64,000 nucleotides of DNA from Hellea balneolensis DSM 19091. GTDB lineage: Bacteria > Pseudomonadota > Alphaproteobacteria > Caulobacterales > Maricaulaceae. The DNA is taken from assembly GCF_000428525.1 (NCBI RefSeq), contig NZ_AUAC01000009.1, positions 1-64,000 on the forward strand, read 5' to 3'. Shown here in pieces: positions 41,606 through 50,983 of the stretch (positions within the stretch are counted from its first letter, which is position 1; the number at the start of each line of letters is the position of its first letter). A program made the position numbers and the translations under genes. The notes beneath the pieces were generated by a model. That model saw nothing but the letters and a program-made list of their open reading frames with translations, was not told the DNA's origin and ran no database searches.

Positions 41606-43074
41606 TTCGCGAACTCACCCGTAAGTGAGTTCCGGCCTGCGCCTGTAATCAGCACTGGCACGTTTTGTCCAACCAAATCCTCTGGCCCGTCAAAATGTGT
41701 GCCTTGCAAATAAGGACTTCTCCCAAACAACTGTCCGTCATCACGGCCGCCATTTTCGACGAGCACATCTAATGTCCGCCCAATGAGGGATTTGTTGAAG
41801 GCTAATTGCTGCGTGTAGAGCAAATCTTGTAAGCGTTTCAGGCGCTCGGATTTTACGTCTTCCGGCACTTGGCGCGGCAGGCTTGCCCCAGGTGTTCCGG
41901 GGCGGATGGAATATTTGAAACTAAAGCTTGAGGCATAGCCAATCTCTTCAACGCATTTCATCGTCTGCTCGAAATCAGCCTCTGTCTCACCGGGGAATCC
42001 GACAATGAAGTCGCCAGATAATGCAATATCAGGACGCGCGGCGCGGATTTTCGCGATGAGCGTTTTATAGTCATCATAAGTGTGACCCCGATTCATCGCA
42101 TGGAGCACTTTGTTGCTGCCCGCCTGAATGGGCAGATGCAGATAGGGCATGAGCTTTTTCTCACGGCCCAAAACCGCAATGAGCTCATCATCCATATCGC
42201 GCGGGTGAGAGGTGGTGAAACGCAAACGGTCAATCCCGCCGATTAGCGCGACGTGTTCGATGAGTTCTCCTAACCCCCACTCAGATCCATCTGGTCCGTC
42301 AGCGTGATAAGCATCCACATTCTGTCCAATCAGCGTAATCTCTCTTACGCCTTGAGACGCCAATGAACGGGCCTCAGCCACAATCTGGCTGACGGGGCGG
42401 GAGACTTCTGCGCCGCGCGTATAAGGCACGACACAAAATGTGCAGAATTTATCGCAGCCCTCTTGGATAGTGAGGAAAGATGAGAAGCCTTTCGCTTGTC
42501 GCGTCTCGGGCAGTTGATCGAATTTTTCTAGCGTATCAAATTCGGTCTCAAGAACATCACCCGTCCCGCGATGCACTTTGGCAATCATTTCAGGGAGCTT
42601 GTGATAAGTCTGCGGGCCGAGCACCATATCGACGACAGGCGCACGGCGCATAATCTCTTCGCCTTCGGCTTGCGCGACACAGCCCGCCACGGCGACTTTC
42701 ATCTCAGGTTTGTTTTTTTCTTTATGCTGGCGAATACGGCCGAGCTCTGAATAGACTTTCTCGGCCGCTTTTTCGCGGATATGGCAGGTATTGAGAATAA
42801 CGAGGTCGGCTTCATCCGGCGCATCGACAGGGGCATAGCCTATGGGCGAAAGCACATCGGCCATGCGCTCACTATCATAAACATTCATCTGGCAACCATA
42901 GGTCTTGATGAAGACCTTTTTGGTATTTTGGCCAGATGCAGGAGAAGACGCAATATGCGCTTCATCAATGTTGCGGGGCTTTTGCGTAACAGTGTCGCCT
43001 GTGACGGCTTTCGCCGCTTTGGAGGCCTCACTGTTACGGGACGCGTTTTCATCGCGCGGTAACAGGACGGTCAT
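41602..43074 (-). CDS. miaB: tRNA-2-methylthio-N6-dimethylallyladenosine synthase
   Basis: 490 residues from the ATG with GAGAG before it; an upstream start adds 33 unlikely residues. N-terminal UPF0004 domain with [12 protein letters not shown], the radical SAM cluster [20 protein letters not shown], and a TRAM domain at the end. It methylthiolates i6A37 in tRNAs. N-terminal 45 residues are extra and polar. Divergent from a ParD/ParE pair. Confidence 0.95.
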   Translation of the reverse strand: MTVLLPRDENASRNSEASKAAKAVTGDTVTQKPRNIDEAHIASSPASGQNTKKVFIKTYGCQMNVYDSERMADVLSPIGYAPVDAPDEADLVILNTCHIREKAAEKVYSELGRIRQHKEKNKPEMKVAVAGCVAQAEGEEIMRRAPVVDMVLGPQTYHKLPEMIAKVHRGTGDVLETEFDTLEKFDQLPETRQAKGFSSFLTIQEGCDKFCTFCVVPYTRGAEVSRPVSQIVAEARSLASQGVREITLIGQNVDAYHADGPDGSEWGLGELIEHVALIGGIDRLRFTTSHPRDMDDELIAVLGREKKLMPYLHLPIQAGSNKVLHAMNRGHTYDDYKTLIAKIRAARPDIALSGDFIVGFPGETEADFEQTMKCVEEIGYASSFSFKYSIRPGTPGASLPRQVPEDVKSERLKRLQDLLYTQQLAFNKSLIGRTLDVLVENGGRDDGQLFGRSPYLQGTHFDGPEDLVGQNVPVLITGAGRNSLTGEFAK

Positions 43075-43154
43075 AGTGATACTCTCTGTTTTTGTAAGGC
43101 GGCCTATAAAACCCCTTCGCCCCCCGCGCAATATAGAATTGCGCTTTGTTTGAA

Positions 43155-43186
43155 TTTGTGTTAGCTTGTACACATGTCAACACAAA
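43155..43186 (+). promoter_or_regulatory. Inverted repeat over the ParD-like start, candidate operator
   Basis: TTTGTGTT at 43155-43162 and AACACAAA at 43179-43186 are complementary around 16 bases, and the antitoxin ATG (43174) lies between them. Fits autoregulation by an RHH antitoxin. Confidence 0.4.
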
Positions 43187-43443
43187 GCACTACATTATCT
43201 ATTCGTATTCCCGTTTCTGTCAAAGAAGATTTAGCGGAATTGTCTCAATTAACGGGCCGCTCGCAATCTGCCCTAGCCGCTCATGCGATTGAACTCTATG
43301 TTAATCGCGAGCTTGATATATGCCGTAAGCTCCAAGAAGGCCTTGATGATATAAAGGCCGGACGCACCGTTCCCCATGAAGAGGTTATGGCCAAAGCCAA
43401 AGCCATTATAGATAGTAAATATGCGACGCGTAAAATGGGCTGA
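43174..43443 (+). CDS. RHH antitoxin (ParD/CopG-like)
   Basis: 89 residues. N-terminal [20 protein letters not shown] and [18 protein letters not shown] form a ribbon-helix-helix. The C-terminal helix ([20 protein letters not shown]) is the toxin-binding part common to RelB/ParD-type partners of ParE. It overlaps the toxin gene by 23 bases. Confidence 0.88.
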   Translation: MSTQSTTLSIRIPVSVKEDLAELSQLTGRSQSALAAHAIELYVNRELDICRKLQEGLDDIKAGRTVPHEEVMAKAKAIIDSKYATRKMG

Positions 43444-43717
43444 AAAAGCCGAGGCCGAATTCCTTGAGGCTATTGATTATATTTCAGATGACAATCCGAA
43501 TGCAGCAGAAGCCGTAAGGCAACGGATAATAGAGACCGCAAATCTATTGGGACGCCGCCCCATCGGGCGCCCCGGACGCATGCTGAATGTCTATGAGAAA
43601 ACAGTTCTTAAAACATCCTATATTTTGGCCTATGAAGTCACGGATGAAGAGATAAACATAATCCGCGTCATCCACAGCGCCCAAAATTGGACGCCGCAGA
43701 ATTGGCCAAAGGATTAA
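43421..43717 (+). CDS. RelE/ParE-superfamily toxin
   Basis: 98 residues with the ParE-like pattern [20 protein letters not shown], then GRRPIGRPGRMLNVYEKTVL, and the end IIRVIHSAQNWTPQNWP. ParE poisons DNA gyrase, RelE cleaves mRNA; the sequence (RxHSxQNWP) suits ParE. Convergent with the gene at 43721, 3 bp apart. Confidence 0.88.
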   Translation: MRRVKWAEKAEAEFLEAIDYISDDNPNAAEAVRQRIIETANLLGRRPIGRPGRMLNVYEKTVLKTSYILAYEVTDEEINIIRVIHSAQNWTPQNWPKD

Positions 43718-43720
43718 AAC

Positions 43721-44167
43721 CTAGTGACGCCCACCGCTGAGTGATGACGGACTTGCGAGCGCCATCATGGAAAGCATCACGCCCGCGACCAATAACAAAA
43801 GCATGGCGGGAAAAGAGGTTTTATTATCCATCCAACCTGCCGCTTTCACGCCAGGTATATTATTTGGATCAACTTTTTGCTTGATTATTTTGCCAATAGG
43901 CTTGGCCTCACTTTGGAGGTCACTGACTTTACCCTTGATATCCACGCGATCCCACGCATCACTGGCCAAGACAACTTTATCGTCAATCCACTCGCCCGAT
44001 GCGTCCAATGCCAGATCAGACTTATCAAGCGTGGTTTCAATGACTTTATCTGTTGTAACAGCTGTCATTTCAGCGCGCTCCGGCGACTGATTTATCCAGC
44101 TATATCCGCCCCATAAAACAAGGCCAAGCACGCCCATTTTCAGGACTGTTTTCTTAAGTTGAGACAT
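43721..44167 (-). CDS. Hypothetical protein with two membrane helices
   Basis: 148 residues. An N-terminal helix (VLKMGVLGLVLWGGYSWI) and a C-terminal helix (PAMLLLLVAGVMLSMMALAS) bracket a ~90-residue polar region with DASGEWIDDKVVLASDAWDR. No family recognised. The topology suggests both ends in the membrane. It is divergent from the metallophosphatase, and the Shine-Dalgarno is strong (GGAGG before the ATG). Confidence 0.6.
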   Translation of the reverse strand: MSQLKKTVLKMGVLGLVLWGGYSWINQSPERAEMTAVTTDKVIETTLDKSDLALDASGEWIDDKVVLASDAWDRVDIKGKVSDLQSEAKPIGKIIKQKVDPNNIPGVKAAGWMDNKTSFPAMLLLLVAGVMLSMMALASPSSLSGGRH

Positions 44168-44312
44168 TGTCCATCCCTCCTGGTTAATAGGAGGTTAGCG
44201 ATGCAAGACGGATGCCACATTAGCGCGAGAGGGGAAAATCCAGCGATAGCTTCCCCAAACTTTGTCACAAAGCGTAAGACGTTTCGTCATAGCCCTGTCA
44301 CAAAATCCCCCT

Positions 44313-45143
44313 ATGCGTCAGATTATGAGACATCGCCCGACCCCGAAATATCGCGCTATTTTCATCTCTGATGTACATTTGGGCTCCAAAGGCTGTCAAG
44401 CCGAGGCACTTTGCGGGTTTCTCAAAGTTAATACATGCGAGACGCTTTATCTGGTCGGGGATATTATCGATGGCTGGCGACTGAAAAAGAAATGGTATTG
44501 GCCCCAAGCCCATACCAATGTGATACGCCGCATACTCACCGCGTCTAAACGCGGCACGGATGTCCATTATATTGCTGGCAATCATGACGAGTTTATTCGC
44601 GGGTTTTTGCGCTTTAAGGTCAATTTCGGCGAAGTGAAGCTTTGTAATCGCGCTGTGCATCTTGGCAAGGACGGTAAGCGCTATCTGGTCGTGCATGGCG
44701 ATATGTTTGACGGCTTAATGCGCCCCGACCGCAAATGGATTATGCATCTTGGCGATAATGCCTATAATCTGCTGCTCTGGATCAATACGAAGCTGAATTT
44801 TATACGGCGTAAACTCGGCTTACCCTATTGGTCGCTCTCTAAATCGCTCAAGAAACGTACCAAGCGTGCCATGAATTTCATTCATAGTTTTGAAGAACAG
44901 GTGGCAGATTACTGCAAACGCAAAGGCTATGACGGCGCGATATGCGGCCATATCCATGTCGCCGAAATGCGTGAGATTAACGGCGTTACCTATATGAATG
45001 ACGGCGATTGGGTGGAGAGCTGCACCGCGCTGGTCGAGCATCATGACGGGCGGTGGGAGATTGTGCACACGCAGCCGCATGGGGTGCATGAGATAGCAGA
45101 AGATGCAGAGCTTAAGATTCCGAGTTTGGTACCTGCTGAATAG
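44313..45143 (+). CDS. UDP-2,3-diacylglucosamine pyrophosphatase-like metallophosphatase
   Basis: 276 residues from the ATG at 44313; an upstream TTG (44262) or the ATG at 44325 is also possible. Metallophosphatase motifs: SDVHLG, GDIIDGW, GNHDE, VVHGDMFDG and CGHIHVAEM. LpxH-like proteins of this COG2908 branch are proposed to make lipid X for lipid A. Neighbours are not LPS genes. Function by similarity only. Confidence 0.85.
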   Translation: MRQIMRHRPTPKYRAIFISDVHLGSKGCQAEALCGFLKVNTCETLYLVGDIIDGWRLKKKWYWPQAHTNVIRRILTASKRGTDVHYIAGNHDEFIRGFLRFKVNFGEVKLCNRAVHLGKDGKRYLVVHGDMFDGLMRPDRKWIMHLGDNAYNLLLWINTKLNFIRRKLGLPYWSLSKSLKKRTKRAMNFIHSFEEQVADYCKRKGYDGAICGHIHVAEMREINGVTYMNDGDWVESCTALVEHHDGRWEIVHTQPHGVHEIAEDAELKIPSLVPAE

Positions 45144-45155
45144 AATTAGAAGTTA

Positions 45156-45443
45156 CTATTCCTTTTTAAAATAAGTATCGAAGTTTTTGATATAGTCATC
45201 CAGATTTTCAATAAGCATTTTTTTGTATTGCTCACAGAAATACTCGATTGTTTCATCTTTAGCGGACGACATATCCTGACCATTTTCAAAACCAGTAGCA
45301 CTCACCCACGCATTAAATCGGGCGACACTATACATAAATGATGCACTAACCTTTCCTCGGGTTATGCCCTCATTGATTTGCTTATTGGACAGATTAATAT
45401 GAGCATCCGCTCGGTCATAAAACTGATCATCTAAATCAGACAT
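45156..45443 (-). CDS. DUF3144 family protein
   Basis: 95 residues, matching the DUF3144 family: FYDRADAHINLSNKQI, then VSASFMYSVARFNAWVSATG and YKKMLIENLDDYIKNFD. No function known to me. Two bases separate it from the fur gene upstream, so the two form an operon. Confidence 0.82.
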   Translation of the reverse strand: MSDLDDQFYDRADAHINLSNKQINEGITRGKVSASFMYSVARFNAWVSATGFENGQDMSSAKDETIEYFCEQYKKMLIENLDDYIKNFDTYFKKE

Positions 45444-45445
45444 GC

Positions 45446-45856
45446 CTATTTTTTTATCTTCTTCCCATAAAGTTCAAGCCGGTGATCCACTAACTCATAG
45501 CCGAGCTTTTTGGCTATCTTATGCTGTAGCTCTTCAATCTCTTCATCGACGAATTCAATGACGTCGCCTGTGGTGACGTCAATGAGGTGATCGTGGTGGT
45601 CGTCATCAGCTGTCTCATAACGCGCACGGCCATCGCGGAAGTCATGGGTTTCGATAATGCCCGCTTCGGAAAAAAGTCTTACCGTCCGGTACACTGTGGC
45701 GAGAGAAATTTTCGGATCCATGGCAGAGGCGCGCGCATAAAGCTCTTCGGCATCGGGATGGTCATCCGCATCCGATAAGACCTTCGCAATCACCTTGCGT
45801 TGATCTGTCATTCTGAGGCCGCGTTCGGCGCATTTTTTAGCAATCCAACTTCCCAT
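45446..45856 (-). CDS. fur: Fur-family transcriptional regulator
   Basis: 136 residues. Winged helix RMTDQRKVIAKVLSDADDHP and ATVYRTVRLFSEAGIIETHD. The metal-binding region DDDHHDHLIDVTTGDVIEFV has the histidines but lacks the CxxC pair, typical of alphaproteobacterial Fur/Mur proteins. It may respond to iron or manganese. It sits in the conserved nifU-tsaB-rimI-fur order. Confidence 0.92.
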   Translation of the reverse strand: MGSWIAKKCAERGLRMTDQRKVIAKVLSDADDHPDAEELYARASAMDPKISLATVYRTVRLFSEAGIIETHDFRDGRARYETADDDHHDHLIDVTTGDVIEFVDEEIEELQHKIAKKLGYELVDHRLELYGKKIKK

Positions 45857-45865
45857 AGACTTTAC

Positions 45866-46312
45866 CTAGCCGAGTCGGTCATTGGCGGCAAGACGTTTGC
45901 GATAAGTAATCGCGGCGACCCGGCCCATTTCCCGTTTATAATATCCGAGGCGGCGGCCGATCGGTTCAAATCCCATCCCATTATAAAATGATATGGCCGC
46001 CTTATTATCCTCTGCAACTTCTAAAAAGAGCGTATCGACACCATTCTCAGCCAATTCTGTTTCACTAATTTCAAGCAACGCCCGCGCGATACCCCGCCGC
46101 CGTTCTGACGGATCAGTCGCAACGGTCAAAATTTCAGCTTGATCGGCAGCGGACTTGATAATGATAAATCCGTCAAGCGGACGCCCAAATCCAAAGCAAA
46201 GATCCTTGTGAATATGCGCCCACATATCAGCCTCGTCCCAGCCCTTGAAAAAGCATCCTGCATGAATCTCTGCCATACGTTCGGCGTCTTTTGCATTTAA
46301 GGCGCGTATCAT
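45866..46312 (-). CDS. rimI: GNAT acetyltransferase RimI-like
   Basis: 148 residues. GNAT motif A: AEILTVATDPSERRRGIARA, and motif B FLEVAEDNKAAISFYNGMGF. RimI acetylates the N-terminus of ribosomal protein S18 in E. coli; the target here is inferred. It overlaps tsaB by four bases and is in the standard order. Confidence 0.9.
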   Translation of the reverse strand: MIRALNAKDAERMAEIHAGCFFKGWDEADMWAHIHKDLCFGFGRPLDGFIIIKSAADQAEILTVATDPSERRRGIARALLEISETELAENGVDTLFLEVAEDNKAAISFYNGMGFEPIGRRLGYYKREMGRVAAITYRKRLAANDRLG

Positions 46313-46914
46313 AAATTTGGTTCGAGGCCGCCCGGCAGCTTGGCATCCGGCCCACGCGAATAAAGCGGCGTGGCAGGATAATCGGCGGCGGAGAGATCAG
46401 CGGCAAGCCAGGCGAGCTTTCGCGTATCGACAATTTCGTCCTCAAGAATAAGGTCGGGCTTTAATGTGGCGATTGTTGCGCGCGCCGCTTCCGCTTTTTG
46501 CGTGACACACCCTTCGAAGGCCTGGCCATGAAAGATAGCGCTCCAACATAATTCCCCTCGACGTACATCCGCGATAGAGATCACTTTTTTTTGGCCCATA
46601 GGGTCAGCTTGCGCCGCCCAGACTGCCAATGATGATAAGCCCACAACTGGCAATTTTCGCGGCAAGGCAAAACCTTTTGCAAAGGCGAGGGCCACACGCA
46701 GACCCGTAAAACTCCCCGGCCCTGTACAGACGGCGAGCTTATCAACATCTATGGCGCTCAGGCCCGCATCAGCCAGAACCTCGGCCACCATTGGCGCCAG
46801 ACGCTCTGCATGACCACGACCAATTTTTTCGGATTTATAGGCCAGCACTTTAGCCGTATCGACCGAAGCCACAGAGCAATTAGGCCCCGTTGTATCCAAG
46901 CCTAAAATTATCAT
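46309..46914 (-). CDS. tsaB: tRNA threonylcarbamoyladenosine biosynthesis protein TsaB
   Basis: 201 residues. ASKHA fold: LGLDTTGPNCSVASVD at the start and the signature LAVCTGPGSFTGLRVALAFA. It forms the TsaB-TsaD-TsaE complex for t6A37. Slightly shorter than E. coli (231) but complete in motifs. It abuts the NifU-like gene. Confidence 0.93.
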   Translation of the reverse strand: MIILGLDTTGPNCSVASVDTAKVLAYKSEKIGRGHAERLAPMVAEVLADAGLSAIDVDKLAVCTGPGSFTGLRVALAFAKGFALPRKLPVVGLSSLAVWAAQADPMGQKKVISIADVRRGELCWSAIFHGQAFEGCVTQKAEAARATIATLKPDLILEDEIVDTRKLAWLAADLSAADYPATPLYSRGPDAKLPGGLEPNL

Positions 46915-47492
46915 TAGTGAGCGTATTGTTCCACGCGGGTAACTTCGGGGACATAATGTTTGAGTAGGTTTTCAATGCCTGATTTCAGCGTCATGGTCGA
47001 ACTTGGACAGCCCGCACAGGCGCCGCGCATTTCAAGGTAAACCGACCCGTCTTCATCATCAAAATGCTTAAAGACAATATCGCCGCCATCCTGGGCCACG
47101 GCGGGACGTACGCGCAGTTCAATCAATTCTTTAATTTGCTCTACAATCTCTAAAGTCTCGCCTTCATAGACGCGTTCCTCAACATCCCCCGCTTGCAATT
47201 GATCAATTAGGGGCTGACCACCCGCGACATAGAAATCCATTATCGCGCCAAGCACAGCGGGTTTAAGGTGCTTCCACTGCGCGTCGTCACCTTTGGTCAC
47301 AGAGATATAATCCGCGCCAAAAAAGACGCGCGTAACATCCGGAATCATAAATAACATTTCAGCCAGGGGCGCGCCGCTCACATCACCGCCGCGCGCGATT
47401 TCAACAGGCGGTTGTCCCTCACCTGTTACATCTTTGCCGGGCAGAAATTTCAGCGTAGCGGGATTTGGGGTGTCTTCTGTCTGGATAAACAT
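46914..47492 (-). CDS. NifU-family iron-sulfur carrier (NfuA-like)
   Basis: 192 residues. N-terminal Nfu domain: FIQTEDTPNPATLKFLPGKD. C-terminal NifU domain with the CxxC cluster motif: EMRGACAGCPSSTMTLKSGI. It carries a 4Fe-4S cluster to apoproteins. One-base overlap with tsaB. Divergent from the M48-like pair. Confidence 0.93.
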   Translation of the reverse strand: MFIQTEDTPNPATLKFLPGKDVTGEGQPPVEIARGGDVSGAPLAEMLFMIPDVTRVFFGADYISVTKGDDAQWKHLKPAVLGAIMDFYVAGGQPLIDQLQAGDVEERVYEGETLEIVEQIKELIELRVRPAVAQDGGDIVFKHFDDEDGSVYLEMRGACAGCPSSTMTLKSGIENLLKHYVPEVTRVEQYAH

Positions 47493-47585
47493 ATCTGTCT
47501 CCTATTGCCTCGCCCATATGGGCTTTCACGGCTCTGTGTGCAAGAGGTGCATTGACGTGCGGCACCATGATTTGCATCATGCCGT

Positions 47586-48548
47586 ATGAGAATTATATTA
47601 TCAGCATTGGTTTTAGGAGGATGCGCCAGTGTCTCCACCCAGCTGCCTGATATTACCGCGCCTCAATTATCCGATGAACAGGCCCGCCAGGAAGTTTTGG
47701 CCTTTGAGGATCTTGGCCAGCAACAACACCGCCTGATGCAGGTCGCCTTGCCTGTTCTCAAAGCTAATACAGAACTCTGTCCCAAGACACGCGAGGACAT
47801 AGGTGTGGTCATGCATAATTTAAAAACCTATCCCAAGGATCTGCGGCCCGCCGCTATGAGGGAACTGGGCGCAAAGGAGGAACCCTCGGTAAGATTGGTT
47901 GTGACGGGTTCACCTGCGGAAATGGCAGGCCTGAAAGCTGGAGATCAATTTTTAACGGCTAAAGACAAAATTACGACACCCACAGCAAAAGTCATTCAAG
48001 ACAGCTTGAAGGCTGGTGAGGATATTCAAATTAGACGCGGCGGTAAAAAGATGGACTTTTCCATAAAATCTGAAACGATTTGCGGTTATACCGTTAGGCT
48101 TTCTCAGACCTCGACTATCAATGCTTATGCCGATGGCCGAAACATCACCATGACAACAGGGATGATGAATTTTGTCAAAAATGATGATGAGCTCGCCCTG
48201 ATTGTCGGGCATGAACTCGGCCATAACACGATGGGTCATATCCGCAAAGTCGTAAGTAACATCATCCTTTCACTGGGCGGGACTCGCTATACGCGGCCTT
48301 TTGAATCTGAATCTGATTATGTCGGTCTCTATTATATGGTGCGGGCGGGTTATAACCCTGACGGCGTTGAAGAGTTTTGGCGCAGATTAGCCGTGACAAA
48401 CCCCAAACACGTGGCGCGGGCGAAAACCCATCCGACTTATCCTAATAGATACCTCTCCATCGCGGCAGCACGAGAAGAGATTAAAGCCAAGCAAGCGGCA
48501 GGTAAGCCGCTGATTCCCAACTTTAAAACAAAAGATAAAAAGTCATGA
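47586..48548 (+). CDS. PDZ-M48 type metallopeptidase lipoprotein, copy 1
   Basis: 320 residues. Lipobox LGGC near residue 12. A PDZ-like domain (GSPAEMAGLKAGDQFLTAKD) precedes the M48 catalytic helix IVGHELGHNTMGHI, and the third ligand Glu is in FESESDYVGLYY. Two cysteines (ELCPKTRED and TICGYTVRL) are conserved with the next gene and may form a disulfide. PDZ before the protease is the reverse of the BepA/HtpX order. It is probably an envelope quality-control protease. Four-base overlap with copy 2. Confidence 0.82.
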   Translation: MRIILSALVLGGCASVSTQLPDITAPQLSDEQARQEVLAFEDLGQQQHRLMQVALPVLKANTELCPKTREDIGVVMHNLKTYPKDLRPAAMRELGAKEEPSVRLVVTGSPAEMAGLKAGDQFLTAKDKITTPTAKVIQDSLKAGEDIQIRRGGKKMDFSIKSETICGYTVRLSQTSTINAYADGRNITMTTGMMNFVKNDDELALIVGHELGHNTMGHIRKVVSNIILSLGGTRYTRPFESESDYVGLYYMVRAGYNPDGVEEFWRRLAVTNPKHVARAKTHPTYPNRYLSIAAAREEIKAKQAAGKPLIPNFKTKDKKS

Positions 48549-49450
48549 GACGCGCGGTCTTTGCCCTCGCGGCTTTAATGTTGAGCGCTCCCGTCATGGC
48601 CGCGGATTACAGTCCGCGCACTAAGAATGAGCTGGCCTTTGCCGCTATCTTGGAAGAGCACCAAAACTATAACACACGGCTTAAAAATGTCGCTGCGCCC
48701 ATTCTGAAAACCAATGTAGCGCTCTGCCCGAAAACCAAGCGAGATATCGGCATAAGTGTTCATACGCTCTCTGATTATCAGCCTAATTTACAGCCCTTTG
48801 CTGAAGTTTTACTCGGGGCCTCAGACCGTCTGTCTGTTCGGACAGTGCGAAACGGCTCACCCGCATATAAAAGCGGGGTGCAGCAAGGCGATATGATTGT
48901 CGGTATAGAGGGTGCCTATATGCCAGGCGGATTTACGGTCCAACGTTTCTTTAAGGCCGCGACGCAAAATGCCTTTAAGCGCGAAAAAGTCGCCCTTAAT
49001 ATAAAGCGCGGGGAAAAGCGTCTGACGGTTGAGGTTAAACCAGAAACGGTTTGTGATTATCCGGCAAATGTTTTCTTTAATCAGAGAGCTAATGGCCATA
49101 CGGATGGCCAACAAATTATTATCACCTCAGAGCTGATGAAAACCGTGCCCGATGATGTGAACCTTGCCCTTATAATCGCGCATGAAATGGCCCACGCAAT
49201 CGAAGGTCATCAGCGCAAAAGTAAAACTCTCGAATTAAAAGCTGACCGCATGGCACTCGTCCTCATGACACGAGCGGGTTTTGATATTGATCGTGCTATC
49301 ACCTATTGGAAAGACGCCGCCCATCCCCACACCGAATTTCAAAAAAGCTCAAAAACGCATCCGAGCATAGCCGAGCGTTATGAAAATTTCAGGCAGGAAC
49401 AAGCGCGTATTAAAAAACTGATAGCGGCAAAGAAGCCTCTGACGTTTTAA
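48545..49450 (+). CDS. PDZ-M48 type metallopeptidase, copy 2 (tandem paralogue)
   Basis: 301 residues, paralogous to the gene before. A cleavable signal peptide (MLSAPVMAADY) replaces the lipobox. PDZ: GSPAYKSGVQQGDMIVGIEG. Zinc helix IIAHEMAHAIEGHQ, third ligand Glu in LELKADRMALV. The same cysteine pair is kept (ALCPKTKRD, TVCDYPANV). So one copy is probably anchored in a membrane and the other is soluble in the periplasm. Convergent with the copper-chaperone gene; ends overlap by four bases. Confidence 0.8.
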   Translation: MRRAVFALAALMLSAPVMAADYSPRTKNELAFAAILEEHQNYNTRLKNVAAPILKTNVALCPKTKRDIGISVHTLSDYQPNLQPFAEVLLGASDRLSVRTVRNGSPAYKSGVQQGDMIVGIEGAYMPGGFTVQRFFKAATQNAFKREKVALNIKRGEKRLTVEVKPETVCDYPANVFFNQRANGHTDGQQIIITSELMKTVPDDVNLALIIAHEMAHAIEGHQRKSKTLELKADRMALVLMTRAGFDIDRAITYWKDAAHPHTEFQKSSKTHPSIAERYENFRQEQARIKKLIAAKKPLTF

Positions 49451-49947
49451 TGTCCTGAATGGTCATCCATTTTCGAACTCTCTCCGCGACCCTCGACGGG
49501 AACAATCATTGTCACTGAAGCAGCATTTTCATAATTTAGCGTCAGGGACACATCTTCTTGTCCATCAGGCAGATTGGCTTTGAACATCATCAGGTGATAA
49601 CTCCCAGGTTTAAGCTCCACAGTTTCGCCGGCTTTAAGCTCAATGCCTTGGACTTGGCGCATTTTCATGACGCCATTTTCTTCGATATGATTATGAATCT
49701 CAACAGCGCCGCTTATCGGACTTGTGACAGAGAGAAGTTTATCGTCAACATCACTGTTATTAGTAATAGACATATATCCCGCCGCAGTGTCCCGGCCCGG
49801 AAAGGGAGGAAGAACACGCGCAGAAGAAATTACAATGCCCTCATCCATCTGGTGAGCCGCATGGGACATGCCGCTTTCGCCGTGCTTCATTTCGCCTGAA
49901 CAAGCCGCTACAGTGAGCGCCCCAAGGCTAATCATAATTTTCTTCAT
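49447..49947 (-). CDS. Copper chaperone PCu(A)C, periplasmic lipoprotein
   Basis: 166 residues from the ATG after GGAGCTTAAG. Lipoprotein signal (LTVAAC). PCu(A)C ligands: H in VEIHNHIEENGVMKMRQV and the M/H pair in GSYHLMMFKANLP. His/Met-rich ends (HGESGMSHAAHQM and DDHSGH) may bind extra copper. It delivers Cu(I) to cytochrome oxidase CuA. The start lies within the end of trpS, so it is co-transcribed. Confidence 0.88.
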   Translation of the reverse strand: MKKIMISLGALTVAACSGEMKHGESGMSHAAHQMDEGIVISSARVLPPFPGRDTAAGYMSITNNSDVDDKLLSVTSPISGAVEIHNHIEENGVMKMRQVQGIELKAGETVELKPGSYHLMMFKANLPDGQEDVSLTLNYENAASVTMIVPVEGRGESSKMDDHSGH

Positions 49948-49948
49948 C

Positions 49949-50977
49949 TTAAGCTCCACAAAATCCGATAATTTTACGCACATCACTGACAATAGGATCA
50001 GCTATTTCAGCCGCTTTATCCGCAGCTTTAGCCAAAATACGGTTCAGCTCTTCAGGGTCTGACAAGTAACGGTTCATAAGGTCCGTAATTGGGCTCATTT
50101 TCTCAACAGTAAGGTCCGCTAAAGCTGGCTTAAAGACACCAAAGCCTTGACCAGAATACTGCGTCAAAACTTGCTCATCCGTCATGCCGGACAAAGCCGC
50201 ATAAATACTCACAAGATTCGCGACCTCTGGGCGCTCTTCAAGCTCTTTGAGACTTTCAGGAATAACACCCGCATCCGTTTTGGCCTTGCGAATTTTCTTT
50301 GCAATTTTATCCGCATCATCGGTCAGGTTAATTCGTGAATTATCTGACGGATCAGATTTTGACATCTTTGCTGTGCCGTCACGTAGAGACATGACTCGCG
50401 CGCCCGGGCCTTTAATCATGGGTTCAGGAGATGGGAAAAAATGGGGCACATTAAAGTCATGATTAAACTTGGCTGCAATATCACGCGAGAGCTCTAGATG
50501 TTGTTTCTGATCTTCTCCCACGGGAACATGGGTCGCTTTAAAGGCCAGAATATCGGCCGCTTGCAGGACAGGGTAATCATAAAGGCCAACCGACATTTTC
50601 TCGGAATTTTTACCGGCTTTATCTTTGAACTGCGTCATGCGATTTAACCATCCCACTCGCGCGACACAATTAAAATACCACGCCAGCTCCGTATGGGCAC
50701 GCACAGCCGATTGGTTATACACTATGGCCTTTGACGGATCGACACCTGAGGCCAGATAGGCCGCAGCGATATGACGTGTTTGCTCGGGCAGTAACTTTGG
50801 GTCCTGCCAAACTGTGATCGCATGTAGATCTACAATACAATAAAGACATTCATTGTCTTCTTGCAGGTCAACGAATTTTTTAATCGCGCCGAGATAATTT
50901 CCCAGATGCATGTCGCCAGAAGGCTGAATACCTGAAAAAACCCGCTTGGGACCTTCATATTTTGTTTGGTCTGACAC
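49949..50977 (-). CDS. trpS: Tryptophanyl-tRNA synthetase
   Basis: 342 residues. Class I signatures: [15 protein letters not shown] (HIGH equivalent) and [14 protein letters not shown] (KMSKS). [18 protein letters not shown] is typical. Charges tRNA-Trp. Conserved order with murJ, glnD and mutS. Confidence 0.97.
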   Translation of the reverse strand: MSDQTKYEGPKRVFSGIQPSGDMHLGNYLGAIKKFVDLQEDNECLYCIVDLHAITVWQDPKLLPEQTRHIAAAYLASGVDPSKAIVYNQSAVRAHTELAWYFNCVARVGWLNRMTQFKDKAGKNSEKMSVGLYDYPVLQAADILAFKATHVPVGEDQKQHLELSRDIAAKFNHDFNVPHFFPSPEPMIKGPGARVMSLRDGTAKMSKSDPSDNSRINLTDDADKIAKKIRKAKTDAGVIPESLKELEERPEVANLVSIYAALSGMTDEQVLTQYSGQGFGVFKPALADLTVEKMSPITDLMNRYLSDPEELNRILAKAADKAAEIADPIVSDVRKIIGFCGA

Positions 50978-50983
50978 TATTAC

